NCBI GenBank assembly: GCA_023399635.1
Contig: JAEWOP010000070.1
Location: 1 to 48,534, forward strand
Reading direction: 5' to 3'
DNA length: 48,534 nt
Origin: Pseudomonadota bacterium
Lineage (GTDB): Bacteria; Pseudomonadota; Alphaproteobacteria; Rhizobiales; Rhizobiaceae
Part shown: positions 29,406-40,400 of the stretch, in pieces
How positions within the stretch are numbered: the stretch's first letter is position 1
Layout of the letters: every line of letters starts with the position of its first letter
Program-made: the position numbers and the translations under genes
Notes under the pieces: generated by a model
The model's input: only the letters and a program-made list of their open reading frames with translations
The model's database searches: none
What the model was told of the DNA's origin: nothing

Positions 29406-30530
29406 GTGATAATACAGGCATTTCTTCGTTGGGTGGAAACAGCACGAGCAGGCGATCGCGCCAAGGCGGCTGGAGCGCTGGCGAGGGCATATCTTCGCTC
29501 CGACCTGGATAACGAACAGCGCCACGCGGCACTCCTGGCCATGTGCCATCTTCTTGACGATCCGTCGCCGAATGTCCGGCTCGCTTTGGCGGAGGCGCTT
29601 GTTTCTCCACAGGCGCCAAGACAGGTCGTTCTCGCTCTGGCGGAGGATCAACCTGAGATCGCCTGCACGATCATTGCTCAATCGCCGTTGCTCACGGACG
29701 CGGATCTTGTCGATCTCGCCGCCACCGGCAGTCCGTTCACCCGCGGGTTCATAGCTGCAAGAGCCGGATTGAGCCGCTCCGTCAGCGCGGCCCTGGCAGA
29801 GGTGGGGGAAGAGAGTACGGCGGTCGTGTTGCTGGAAAACGCGGATGCAGACATCTCGAGGCGTTCACTAAGCCGGATTGCTGAACGCTTTGGCCATTGC
29901 GCCTCGGTCCGGGGGCTCCTTCTTGAGCGGGAAGATCTGCCTGCGGATGCCCGCCAGAACCTCGCGGTTCAGGTGAGCGATGCACTGGCCGGCTCCAGCC
30001 TTGTGGGCAAGCTCCTTTCACGATCCCGGCTGGAGCGTCTGACGGGCGACGCCTGCGAGACAGCGGCGGTAATGATTGCTGGGGATCTTCACGATTCGGA
30101 TCTCCCCGTCCTGATCGACCATCTGCGTTCAACCGGAAAGCTGACGCCTTCGCTGCTGATGCATGGGCTCTGTACTGGCAGGATCGAATTCTTCTGCGCA
30201 TCCATGGTCGCCCTGTCGGGGCTTGAACAGCGCCGTGTGCACGCCCTCATGACATCTGGACGTATGCACGCCGTGCGTGCGCTGTTTGAATCGGCAGGGT
30301 TGCCGCGCGATTTGGCAATGGTTTTCGTCGAGGCAGCGCTATTGTGGCGACAGGTCGGGGCGGTAGTCGGCGCTGAGCAGTTTTGTGCGCGCCTTCTGGA
30401 GATCTGCCCTCGGCCGCAGGACCCCGATTCACCAGTTGCTCAGCTTCTGGCTCTGGTGGAGAAGCTGCAGCGAAGCGGAATGCGGGCGGTCGCACGCTCC
30501 TATGCTGAAGGCGCGCTGCTGGCGGCTTGA
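29406..30530 (+). CDS. DUF2336 family protein with HEAT-like repeats
   Basis: A 374-residue cytosolic protein of the DUF2336 family, common in Alphaproteobacteria and of unknown function. It is almost entirely alpha helical and alanine/leucine rich. HEAT-like repeats are visible near 35-75 (RHAALLAMCHLLDDPSPNVRLALAEALV), 75-105 and 120-150. The family block DVPVLIDHLR-type DSDLPVLIDHLRSTGKLTPSLLMHGLCTGRIEFFCASMVALSGL lies at about 235-280, followed by RVHALMTSGRMHAVRALFESAGLPRDL. It starts with GTG at 29406. It converges with the exported unknown gene. Confidence 0.92.
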   Translation: MIIQAFLRWVETARAGDRAKAAGALARAYLRSDLDNEQRHAALLAMCHLLDDPSPNVRLALAEALVSPQAPRQVVLALAEDQPEIACTIIAQSPLLTDADLVDLAATGSPFTRGFIAARAGLSRSVSAALAEVGEESTAVVLLENADADISRRSLSRIAERFGHCASVRGLLLEREDLPADARQNLAVQVSDALAGSSLVGKLLSRSRLERLTGDACETAAVMIAGDLHDSDLPVLIDHLRSTGKLTPSLLMHGLCTGRIEFFCASMVALSGLEQRRVHALMTSGRMHAVRALFESAGLPRDLAMVFVEAALLWRQVGAVVGAEQFCARLLEICPRPQDPDSPVAQLLALVEKLQRSGMRAVARSYAEGALLAA

Positions 30531-30545
30531 TAGCGCGCAATCACG

Positions 30546-30944
30546 CTAGAATTTACGAGCGACCCAAGAATAGCTTTCCTCCACCAGCCGGACTGGTTTC
30601 TGCATCAAGGTTCGGACACCTTCCGTTGTTGGCAAGATCGCTCTCACACGCGCAATTGCGCGGCCTGCAAGGCTGCGCTCGCCTTCCTCTGTTACCTCCA
30701 CGCCTGGCAACGACTCAGCCGCTTGCGGCTCTGTTCTCGCCGCCATTTCTGTTTCCTGCGGCGTCTGACAGACGGCTATCACGACCGGGTAAGGAGCGTC
30801 GGCGTAGCTTTCGAGCTCTTTGTCCGAAGTTGCGCTGCAAAGCTCAATGCTCGGCCAGCGCTTCTCAGATGTTGCCACATGGTGACATTCCGTCCCGCTG
30901 TCGTCGCAGCCAAGGATGGTGAGGATGATGATTGCTGGATTCAA
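30546..30944 (-). CDS. Unknown 132-residue protein, possibly exported
   Basis: A 132-residue protein of no named family that I can assign. A short hydrophobic start (NPAIIILTILGC) is followed by CDDSGTECHHVATSEKRWPSIELCSATSDKEL. This gives four cysteines in the first 60 residues, including one in VVIAVCQTP, suggesting disulfides in the periplasm. The second half is charged and helical with a basic end (RLVEESYSWVARKF). The only usable start is a TTG at 30944, supported by AAGGGGA nine bases upstream. Codon use and frame length suggest a real gene. It converges with the DUF2336 gene. Confidence 0.68.
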   Translation of the reverse strand: MNPAIIILTILGCDDSGTECHHVATSEKRWPSIELCSATSDKELESYADAPYPVVIAVCQTPQETEMAARTEPQAAESLPGVEVTEEGERSLAGRAIARVRAILPTTEGVRTLMQKPVRLVEESYSWVARKF

Positions 30945-31056
30945 TGGACGTCCCCTTGTTGCGGGAAAAGTTGCCGATAAACATGACCCAAAGAGGGCAG
31001 CTTGCCATGTGCTGCACGGGTGGCATCCAGGCAGACCGCTAGAGGATCATGCAGGC

Positions 31057-31173
31057 ATGACAGTCACTATCGCCAGCGAGCCACCCCGGCAGCCGGAGGT
31101 TCTGCGTCTGCTGGAACTCTCCCTGCTTTCGTATGCGGCCTCCATCAATCGTGGCTATGGCCGGATCCTATAG
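31057..31173 (+). pseudogene. Probable N-terminal remnant of a GNAT acetyltransferase
   Basis: A 38-codon frame reading MTVTIASEPPRQPEVLRLLE resembles the first residues of GNAT family acetyltransferases of the type with EPPxQPEVxxLLxxSDAYxASLYP. The following LSYAASIN is a degraded version of that motif. The frame then stops and the AI-2E permease gene begins on the other strand, so the rest of the acetyltransferase is absent. It may be a deletion remnant. The match is short and could be coincidence. Confidence 0.35.
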
Positions 31174-31193
31174 TTCCGATCCTTCGAGCCTCT

Positions 31194-32402
31194 TTATGGA
31201 GAAGAGACTTGCTTGATCTCGGGATGGTGCGGCTCCTCGTATACATCCACGGCCAATTCCGCAGAAGCGATTTCCGCCGGGTCGGCGAGCCGCATTTCGC
31301 GGATCCACTCGCGCCAGATCGAGACGATCAGTGCCATCAGCACGGGTCCGATGAACAGGCCAAGAAACCCCATGGTCTTCACGCCTCCCACAAGGCCGAA
31401 GAATGTCGGAAGAAAGGGGAGCTTGATCGGCCCCCCCACAAGGCGTGGGCGGATCGTCTTGTCGACGATGAAAAGCTCCACCGAGCCCCATAAAAAAAGA
31501 GCGAGACCCGCGACATAAGAGCCACTGGCAGCAAGGTAGATCGAGACGAGGGTAAAGGAGAGGGGTGCGCCACCTGGAATGAGCGCCATCACGCCGGTCA
31601 GCACACCAAGTGTCACGGGCGAGGGGACGCCGGCGATCCAGTAGGCAATGCCCAGCACGATACCCTCGCCGATTGCGATCAACGTCATACCTGTCACGGT
31701 GGAGCTGATTGTTGCCGGGACTACGCGCGAGATTCGCTCCCATCGAGATGGAAGGATGCGCTCACCCAGAAGGTCGATTTGCTTGGTGAACGAAGCGCCG
31801 TCCCGATAAACAAAGAACAGCGCAATCAGCATGAAGAGCAGCGTCAGAAGCAGGTGAAATACCCCATCGCCGGCAGCGATGATTGCTCGGTATATGTTAC
31901 CGATGTTTGCGCCGCTGACCATCTGGATCAGCTCCCCGACCGCGCCAGGTGCGCCGACATGACGGTCCCATTGTTCCGTTAGCCACAAGCCGACGCCAGG
32001 CAAGGCTGCAATCCATGAAGGTACGGGCGCGCCGTTGCGATTGACATCAAGAACCCACGCCACCCATTCTTGCACTTCCCCAATCGTATAGGAGATGGCG
32101 ATACCGATCGGGACGACAAGAAAGGCGATGATGAAGATGATCGCGAGCGTCGCTCCGACTGTCCTATTGCCGCCGATGTTCTGGAGCATCTTCCGGTAAA
32201 GCGGCCAACTGGCAAAACCGATTACCAGGGCTGCCAGAACAGGGACGACGAACCCGTGGAAGAAATAGATGCCGGCAACAACGATCAGTATCAGTAGCCA
32301 GCGCGCTGCGGAGATGGGAGGGATCAGGGCGGTCCGGCTATGGGCGACGGGGCCGAGCCAGCGTGGTCCATCCTTCGATGTGGGTGATCCGTTCAGCGTC
32401 AT
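31194..32402 (-). CDS. AI-2E family transporter
   Basis: A 402-residue inner-membrane protein of the AI-2E/PerM exporter-like family with about eight membrane segments. Typical features are AARWLLILIVVAGIYFFHGFVVPVLAALVIGFASWPLYRKM at the start, VYRDGASF in the middle, and the conserved block ITGVMALIPGGAPL-type GVLTGVMALIPGGAPLSFTLVSIYL. The C-terminal RPRLVGGPIKLPFLPTFFGLVGGVKTMGFLGLFIGPVLMAL completes the pattern. The substrate is unknown; few members transport AI-2. The frame is open to 32450, but ACGGAG before the ATG at 32402 supports that start. It is divergent from the heme oxygenase gene. Confidence 0.94.
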   Translation of the reverse strand: MTLNGSPTSKDGPRWLGPVAHSRTALIPPISAARWLLILIVVAGIYFFHGFVVPVLAALVIGFASWPLYRKMLQNIGGNRTVGATLAIIFIIAFLVVPIGIAISYTIGEVQEWVAWVLDVNRNGAPVPSWIAALPGVGLWLTEQWDRHVGAPGAVGELIQMVSGANIGNIYRAIIAAGDGVFHLLLTLLFMLIALFFVYRDGASFTKQIDLLGERILPSRWERISRVVPATISSTVTGMTLIAIGEGIVLGIAYWIAGVPSPVTLGVLTGVMALIPGGAPLSFTLVSIYLAASGSYVAGLALFLWGSVELFIVDKTIRPRLVGGPIKLPFLPTFFGLVGGVKTMGFLGLFIGPVLMALIVSIWREWIREMRLADPAEIASAELAVDVYEEPHHPEIKQVSSP

Positions 32403-32547
32403 CACAACTCCGTTGATGGCCAGCATATGGCTCTTCGGTCTAAAAACCACAAGTTTACGCCCAAGAGCTTAAAAAGGCAGGCTATCTCTTGTTCTGCATG
32501 ACGTATGCGATAATTATGATCGAATTCAAACAAGCCGAACTTTTCCC

Positions 32548-33114
32548 ATGACATCACCATTACGCCGGTTCCTTGTGCGGGATCGTACTTCCATATCCCA
32601 TGCAAAGGTCGAGGCGACAGTAGGATCCTTCAACACGATCGAGGCCTACAAGCGCTACCTCCGAGGCAGCTACCTCTTTCGCACCGTGCTCGATGCGCAG
32701 CTGACGGATGTGCATTGGCCGGCACAGCTGTCTCTTTGGGCGTCGACAGATCAGTTGACCCATTTGATGCGCCAGGACATGCAGGATCTCGACATGGTGC
32801 CACCTCAACCGGTTGCGCCTTCCACTTCGCCCATAATGGGATCAGATATGGAGAGCCTGCTGGGAACGCTCTACGTGGTGGAAGGATCATCGCTTGGTGC
32901 GCGGATTCTTTATCGCCGGGCGCAGGCGCTCGGGCTAAGCGAAGTCTTTGGCGCCCGCCATCTGGCGGCACAAGCTCAGTCAAACGAGCGCTGGAAGCGG
33001 CTTCTCGAACTTCTGGAGGCTGCGCCGGAGCTTGATCTCGACCGGACCGTCGAGGCCTCCAAGGCGACCTTTGATGCCGTCGAGAGAGCTTTCGAGGATC
33101 CGCAGCATGCCTGA
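32548..33114 (+). CDS. bphO: Biliverdin-producing heme oxygenase
   Basis: A 188-residue bacterial heme oxygenase that opens heme to biliverdin, iron and CO. The N-terminal RTSISHAKVEATVG carries the proximal heme-ligand histidine in the usual HxxVE context. The distal helix is MESLLGTLYVVEGSSLGARILYRRAQALGLS, where the GSSLGARI glycines contact heme. Its stop lies inside the start of the bacteriophytochrome gene (eight bases shared), showing that the enzyme supplies the biliverdin chromophore of that sensor. The promoter should lie in the 145-base divergent gap. Confidence 0.94.
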   Translation: MTSPLRRFLVRDRTSISHAKVEATVGSFNTIEAYKRYLRGSYLFRTVLDAQLTDVHWPAQLSLWASTDQLTHLMRQDMQDLDMVPPQPVAPSTSPIMGSDMESLLGTLYVVEGSSLGARILYRRAQALGLSEVFGARHLAAQAQSNERWKRLLELLEAAPELDLDRTVEASKATFDAVERAFEDPQHA

Positions 33115-35671
33115 GCAACGGGCCGAAGACGTCGTCAGCTTCAACGTTGACCTGACCAACTGCGATCGGGAACCCATACACGTGCCCGGTAGCATCCAGC
33201 CTCATGGCTGCCTCCTTGCATGTGATCCATCTGGTACCGCGGTGTTACGACATTCAGCGAATGCGCCACAGATGCTTGGTCTTCCTGGAAATCCGAACGG
33301 CATGCGGCTGGACGAAGTGCTCGGTGCGGAAGTCGCCCACACGCTGCGCAATGCCATAGCAACCTCGTCAGACCCTGCGCGGCCTGCGCTGCGACACGAC
33401 GTAAGGCTGCCATCCGGTGAACGCTTCGATGTTTCTATTCATGCTCACCAATCAAGCGCGGTGCTGGAATTCGAACCGCTCGGGAGTGACAGCGACCAAC
33501 CTCTCGAAGTTGCTCGCATGCTCATTAGCCGAGTCCGAAATATCCGGTCCGTCGATCAGTTGGTCGAGCGCTCAAGTCGCCTGATACACGCGTTACTCGG
33601 CTATGACCGCGTGATGATATATCGGTTCGACAGGGATGGATCGGGCAAGGTCATCAGCGAGCACAAGCGCCGGGACCTGGAAAGCTTCAAAGGGCAGTAC
33701 TTCCCTGCCAGCGATATTCCGCAGCAGGCTCGCATCCTGTACCTGAAGAATACCATCCGCGTGATATCGGATGCCGACAATCCCCGCGTGGCAATCATTC
33801 CAGCTCTCGACGACGCAGGAACGCCGCTCGACCTTTCGTTTTCTCATCTGCGCAGCGTTTCGCCCGTACACTGCGAATACCTGCGCAACATGGGCGTCTC
33901 TGCTTCGATGTCGATCTCGATCATTGTGGACGGGGAACTATGGGGATTGATCGCGTGCCACCATTATTCCCCCAAGGCGCTGTCGATGCCGCAGCGTATA
34001 GCAGCAGAGACCTTTGGAGAATTCTTCTCCCTTCATCTTAGTGCGCTTAAGCAGAAGGAACTCTCGGAGAAGAACCGGGAGGTCCGAAAGGCACTTGATC
34101 GCTTCCTTCAAGCTGCATCACACCAGGCTGACATCCGCGAACTGTTGCGTGCATCGCTGGCCGAATTTGGCGGAATGTTGCCGGCGGACGGTGTCGGACT
34201 ATGGCTGTCCGGTGTTTGGACGTCTGCCGGTGCTTCAACTTCGAAAGAGGGGGCTGCACAGCTTGCGGAAAGCTTGGCCGAGGTAGCAGGCGGCCGCGTA
34301 TGGGAAACGCACCGTTTGCCCACCGATTTCCCGGCATCTCTGGCCTCCCAGGACGGAATCTGCGGCGTAGTTGCCATTCCGCTCTCGAAACGCTCCCGCG
34401 ACTATCTTTTCTTTTTCCGACGGGAAGTGGTCCAAACCTTGGACTGGGCAGGAAACCCGGAAAAGTCATATGAGACGGGGCCGCTCGGAGACCGGCTAAC
34501 GCCCCGAAAGAGTTTTGCCATCTGGAAAGAGATCGTCCGTGAGCAGGCACAGCCATGGTCGGAGGGGGACTTGGAGGTCGCCGACTCGATCCGCGCGGTG
34601 CTGGTGGAGATCGTACTGCACCACAACGAACTGATCGCCGACGAACGCGGCAAGGCAGACGTGCGGCAACGAATGTTGAACGAGGAGCTTAACCACCGCG
34701 TCAAGAACATTCTCTCGGTGATTAAGTCGCTGATCGGAAGCCCGCTTGATCCGGGACAGGATCTGGATAGCTACATTGAATCGCTGAAGGGGAGGGTACA
34801 GGCCCTTTCGCTTGCGCATGATCAAATCGTCAGAAGCGGCGACGGCGGCATGCTTCGGGATCTCCTGCATGCCGAACTTCAACCGTATAAGACAGACGAG
34901 CGCGAGATCCTGTTACAGGGACCAGCCATTTGGCTCGATGCCCGCTCCTTTTCTGTCATGGCGCTTGTCCTTCACGAGATGGCGACCAATGCAGCAAAGT
35001 ATGGCGGGCTTTCCGTTCGCAACGGGAATCTGTCCGTACGTTGGAACAGGAACGATGCGGGCGGCTGCGAGATATGGTGGGACGAAAGCGGTGGCCCGGC
35101 AGTTACTGTGCCGGCACGTAACGGTTTCGGGAGCATGCTGATCGGCCGTAGCGTCTCGTATGAACTCTCAGGTCAAAGCCGCATTGAGTACGCTCCGAGC
35201 GGGTTGCGTGGCTATTTCTGTATCCCCTCTTCGCATATCCAGATCTTAGAAGAGGAGCCGGAGAAGCACTCTCTAGAGGCCGCGGATCAGGAGAACGGCA
35301 GCGCTCAGTCTGATTTCTCGCAGGTAGAACTGTTGCTGGTTGAGGATCAGATGCTGATTGCGGCAGATGTGGAGGCAATCCTCTCCGACCACGGGCTAAA
35401 CAACGTCACGACCACGCCGTCAGTCACCGAAGCGATGCGGAGGCTTGAGCAGTTCACCCCGGACGTCGCGATTCTTGATGTTAATCTTGGCAGCGGAACA
35501 TCCTTGCCAGTGGCCCAGGAACTGTTGCGCAGAGGCATACCTTTCGTCTTCGCGACCGGGTATAGCGACCGGGCAATAATTCCGGACCATATGGAAGTGC
35601 CGATCCTGCGCAAACCCTATGAGGCTTCGGTCCTCATTCGGACGATCGATCGGGTTCTGGCGCGTCGCTGA
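33107..35671 (+). CDS. Bacteriophytochrome HWE-type kinase with receiver
   Basis: An 854-residue red/far-red photoreceptor. PAS domain: Cys19 in LTNCDREPIHVPGSIQPHG is the biliverdin attachment site. GAF domain: FPASDIPQQARILY (200-205 PASDIP) and SPVHCEYLRNMGV. PHY domain: the tongue motif PRKSF at 466-470. Kinase: HWE/HisKA2 type, with phospho-acceptor His530 in LNEELNHRVKNILSVIKS, ATP-site HEMATNAAKYG and FGSMLIGRSV. C-terminal receiver (about 740-854): acceptor Asp791 in AILDVNLG and Lys836. This PAS-GAF-PHY-HWE-REC order is that of Agrobacterium Agp2, a bathy phytochrome with a far-red-absorbing ground state; the same is inferred here. The ATG at 33107 overlaps bphO. Confidence 0.96.
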   Translation: MPEQRAEDVVSFNVDLTNCDREPIHVPGSIQPHGCLLACDPSGTAVLRHSANAPQMLGLPGNPNGMRLDEVLGAEVAHTLRNAIATSSDPARPALRHDVRLPSGERFDVSIHAHQSSAVLEFEPLGSDSDQPLEVARMLISRVRNIRSVDQLVERSSRLIHALLGYDRVMIYRFDRDGSGKVISEHKRRDLESFKGQYFPASDIPQQARILYLKNTIRVISDADNPRVAIIPALDDAGTPLDLSFSHLRSVSPVHCEYLRNMGVSASMSISIIVDGELWGLIACHHYSPKALSMPQRIAAETFGEFFSLHLSALKQKELSEKNREVRKALDRFLQAASHQADIRELLRASLAEFGGMLPADGVGLWLSGVWTSAGASTSKEGAAQLAESLAEVAGGRVWETHRLPTDFPASLASQDGICGVVAIPLSKRSRDYLFFFRREVVQTLDWAGNPEKSYETGPLGDRLTPRKSFAIWKEIVREQAQPWSEGDLEVADSIRAVLVEIVLHHNELIADERGKADVRQRMLNEELNHRVKNILSVIKSLIGSPLDPGQDLDSYIESLKGRVQALSLAHDQIVRSGDGGMLRDLLHAELQPYKTDEREILLQGPAIWLDARSFSVMALVLHEMATNAAKYGGLSVRNGNLSVRWNRNDAGGCEIWWDESGGPAVTVPARNGFGSMLIGRSVSYELSGQSRIEYAPSGLRGYFCIPSSHIQILEEEPEKHSLEAADQENGSAQSDFSQVELLLVEDQMLIAADVEAILSDHGLNNVTTTPSVTEAMRRLEQFTPDVAILDVNLGSGTSLPVAQELLRRGIPFVFATGYSDRAIIPDHMEVPILRKPYEASVLIRTIDRVLARR

Positions 35672-35698
35672 AGCGATCGAAGCACGCGCCATTTTCCG

Positions 35699-37747
<2,049 letters not shown>

Positions 37748-37940
37748 GGGGTCAGTCGGTACTACCTGTCGCGGGGCTGAAGGTGAGGCCATAGCCGTCT
37801 CGTTCTGTTTCGAATCACCGGCAATTCTGCCAGAAAGCAGGCTTTTTCGCGATGCGGCAGAGGACGGTGCCTTTGAGCAATGGTGTTGTCCGGCCGTCTT
37901 TGCAAGACGATAGCACCGGATGAACTGCCTGGAGGAACTC

Positions 37941-38831
37941 GTGTCCACAAGTCATTTCGCTTTAGCCACAGTTTTCGCACTCCTCTTCGCAGGAGCCGCA
38001 GTGGAGCCCGTGTTGGCGCAGCAGGGTCCGCTAAAACCTTACAAGGAGGAATTATTCGCCCGCTTTGCCGTATTGGCGGAGGAGGACGGCGGTGCTTACC
38101 AGCTCATCGACTATCAAGAGACGCGCGACATCAATGGCCGTGACCAGGTGCCTGAGCGCCGCGTCAAGTCGAGCTACGTTTCCAGCGGAGTAACCCGCTA
38201 CCAAGAGAACGAGACACTGCAGCTTGGGAACGGCCCCAGGATAGACGTTACGCGGGTGGGGCCTCGGCAGAATGCAACCTTCACCGTGATCTTCGTGCAC
38301 GGGCGGGGCGGGGACCGCCGCCTCGGCGCCAATGACTACAGCTTTGGCGGCAACTTCAATCGGCTGAAAAACCTGGCCGTGATGAACGGCGGAACCTATT
38401 ACGCGCCAAGCGTCACCTCGTTCGACGAGCGCGGTGCAGCCGAGATTGCCGGCCTGGTCCGATACGCCTCCGAGCAATCGCGCGGCCGACCAGTTCTCCT
38501 TGCCTGTGCGTCCATGGGAAGCATGGTCTGCTCGGCCATTGCACGGGACCGGGAGGCGGTGAAGTACCTGGGAGGCCTAGCGGTTCTCGGCGGTGCCGCA
38601 GATCCTGACTTTCCAACGACGCCTGCCGCCAAACGAGGCACGCCGCTTTATCTGGCGCACGGCAGCGCCGACAGCGTCTACGCGGTTGAGGGACAGGCGG
38701 CAGTCTACAGGAAGCTGCGTCAGGCGGCTTACCCGGTACAGATGACGGTGTTCAACACCGGTGGCCATGGCACGCCGATCCGGATGACGGATTGGCGAAA
38801 GTTGATCAATTTCCTGCTGACGTCCGGCTGA
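37941..38831 (+). CDS. Exported alpha/beta hydrolase
   Basis: A 296-residue predicted secreted alpha/beta hydrolase. A signal peptide (FALATVFALLFAGAAVEPVLAQ) covers about 6-28. The fold is shown by VIFVHGRGGDRRLGANDYSFGG (oxyanion region) and the nucleophile elbow CASMGSMVCSAIA with Ser. The probable acid is in YLAHGSADSVYAVEGQA, and the catalytic His is in FNTGGHGTPIRM. The elbow reads CxSxG-like, with Cys in place of the first Gly of GxSxG. The GTG at 37941 has GGAGG at 37931-37935; the ATG at 37920 lacks a clear site. It is divergent from parE and 107 bases before tpiA. The substrate is unknown. Confidence 0.88.
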   Translation: MSTSHFALATVFALLFAGAAVEPVLAQQGPLKPYKEELFARFAVLAEEDGGAYQLIDYQETRDINGRDQVPERRVKSSYVSSGVTRYQENETLQLGNGPRIDVTRVGPRQNATFTVIFVHGRGGDRRLGANDYSFGGNFNRLKNLAVMNGGTYYAPSVTSFDERGAAEIAGLVRYASEQSRGRPVLLACASMGSMVCSAIARDREAVKYLGGLAVLGGAADPDFPTTPAAKRGTPLYLAHGSADSVYAVEGQAAVYRKLRQAAYPVQMTVFNTGGHGTPIRMTDWRKLINFLLTSG

Positions 38832-38938
38832 GACAGCCGCTTCCAACCCGAGTTTTTCGTGGATTTTTCCGCGCTTGCAACTAAAACACCGCTGAACACG
38901 AGATGCGGGCGCAAGCGTCCGGTTGGAGGAGAGACATC

Positions 38939-39709
38939 ATGACCCCAGATGTGCGGCCCTTGGTGGCAGGGAACTGGAAGATGAACGGGACGCGTTCGTC
39001 ACTGGACCAGATCAAGGCGATCAGCGAGGGCGTGAATGGGCCGCTTTCGGAAAAGGTGGAGGCACTGCTATGTCCGCCCGCGACCTTGCTTTACGTAGCG
39101 ACCGCAGTTTGCACGGAGAGCCCACTGGCGATCGGCGCGCAGGATTGCCATCAGTCCCAAAGCGGGGCTCACACGGGTGACGTATCTGCAGAGATGATAG
39201 CAGACTGCTTCGGCACCTATGTGATCGTTGGCCATTCCGAGCGCCGTACCGATCATGGAGAAAGTGATGCGCTCGTTCGTGCCAAGGCGGAGGCTGCAAA
39301 TGCCGCAGATCTTACCGCCATCATCTGCATTGGCGAGACCGAGAGCGAGCGCCAGCGCGGTGAGACCCTCCAGGTGCTGAAGCGCCAGCTCGACGGGTCT
39401 ATTCCTGACGCAGCCACTGCGGAGCGAACCGTTGTCGCCTACGAACCTGTCTGGGCAATCGGAACAGGTCTCACACCCACCATCGCGGATATTGCTGAGG
39501 CACATGCCTTCATGCGTCGGGAGCTCGTGGCTCGCTTCGGGAAAGAAGGGCAGGGCATGCGCATCCTCTACGGCGGGTCGGTCAAGCCCGCAAATGCCGC
39601 AGACCTCATGGCGATCGAACATGTGGACGGCGCGCTGATCGGTGGGGCAAGCTTGAAAGCCGAGGATTTTCTCGCCATCTACAGGGTCTATGAAGAACTG
39701 ACCGCCTAA
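38939..39709 (+). CDS. tpiA: Triosephosphate isomerase
   Basis: Interconverts dihydroxyacetone phosphate and glyceraldehyde 3-phosphate. The 256-residue TIM barrel carries GNWKMNG (catalytic Lys), IVGHSERR (electrophilic His), AYEPVWAIGTG (catalytic Glu with the flexible loop) and ILYGGSVKPANA plus GALIGGASL (phosphate binding). GGAGGAGA at 38925-38932 precedes the ATG at 38939, so the frame extending to 38903 is not used. secG follows on the same strand after 93 bases. Confidence 0.98.
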   Translation: MTPDVRPLVAGNWKMNGTRSSLDQIKAISEGVNGPLSEKVEALLCPPATLLYVATAVCTESPLAIGAQDCHQSQSGAHTGDVSAEMIADCFGTYVIVGHSERRTDHGESDALVRAKAEAANAADLTAIICIGETESERQRGETLQVLKRQLDGSIPDAATAERTVVAYEPVWAIGTGLTPTIADIAEAHAFMRRELVARFGKEGQGMRILYGGSVKPANAADLMAIEHVDGALIGGASLKAEDFLAIYRVYEELTA

Positions 39710-39802
39710 ACCAGTCCCGCGGGGCTTGGAATGCGCGTCAGCCTCATGTAAAGAGCCGCCATCTTACCGTTATTGCCCTCCGCAGAGGGCAGGGATCTTG
39801 CC

Positions 39803-40264
39803 ATGCAAACCGTTTTGATTGTCATCCACCTCATGATCGTGCTCGCGCTTGTGGGCGTCGTCTTGATCCAGCGATCGGAAGGAGGCGGACTTGGCGTCGG
39901 CGGCGGCTCCGGGTTTATGTCGGCACGCGGAACAGCCAACGCGCTTACCCGCACCACGGCCATTCTCGCGACCTTGTTCTTCATCACGTCTTTGACCCTC
40001 GGCATCTTGGCGCGTTATGAATCGCGGCCAACCGACATCCTGGACCGCATTCCAGCGACCCAGGGCACAGGTAACGGCATTCTTGATTCTCTTGGTCCGG
40101 CGCCGGCGGCAACAACGCCTCAGGCACCGGCAAACGACGGTGTTCCGACCGGTGGAGATGTTCCGGCACAAGGTGGCGCCGCAGCACCGGCTCAAGGCGC
40201 AGCTCCGGCAGAAGGTGGCGCTCCAGCTCCTGCAGCCCCGGCAGGCGTTCCGACTGGTCAGTAA
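39803..40264 (+). CDS. secG: Preprotein translocase subunit SecG
   Basis: Small SecYEG subunit that stimulates protein export, 153 residues. It has two membrane segments (VLIVIHLMIVLALVGVVLIQ and TTAILATLFFITSLTLGIL) flanking the conserved cytosolic loop QRSEGGGLGVGGGSGFMSARGTANALTR. As in other Rhizobiaceae, a long low-complexity tail of Ala, Pro and Gly (about 95-153) follows, making it much longer than the roughly 110-residue E. coli protein. The ATG at 39803 fits the family; the frame is open from 39773. A strong terminator follows the stop codon. Confidence 0.97.
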   Translation: MQTVLIVIHLMIVLALVGVVLIQRSEGGGLGVGGGSGFMSARGTANALTRTTAILATLFFITSLTLGILARYESRPTDILDRIPATQGTGNGILDSLGPAPAATTPQAPANDGVPTGGDVPAQGGAAAPAQGAAPAEGGAPAPAAPAGVPTGQ

Positions 40265-40285
40265 CACCGGTCGCCGCGACTACTC

Positions 40286-40318
40286 CCGGCAGGCCAAAAG
40301 CCTGCCGGTTTTATTTTG
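40286..40318 (+). terminator. Rho-independent terminator after secG
   Basis: CCGGCAGGC at 40286-40294 pairs with GCCTGCCGG at 40300-40308 around a CAAAA loop, followed by TTTTATTTTG. It lies 21 bases after the secG stop codon and separates it from pyrG. Confidence 0.93.
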
Positions 40319-40400
40319 TCCAGATTCTGCAGTCCGATTTCATCAACGGTGAAGATTAGGGCTGGCGGAATCGATCATGAAAAGGTACTCGGTGACTCCC

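Noticed and set aside
31194..32402. AI-2E transporter as evidence of quorum sensing by AI-2
   Set aside because: Most members of this family do not move AI-2, and no luxS or lsr gene is present, so no signalling role is claimed.
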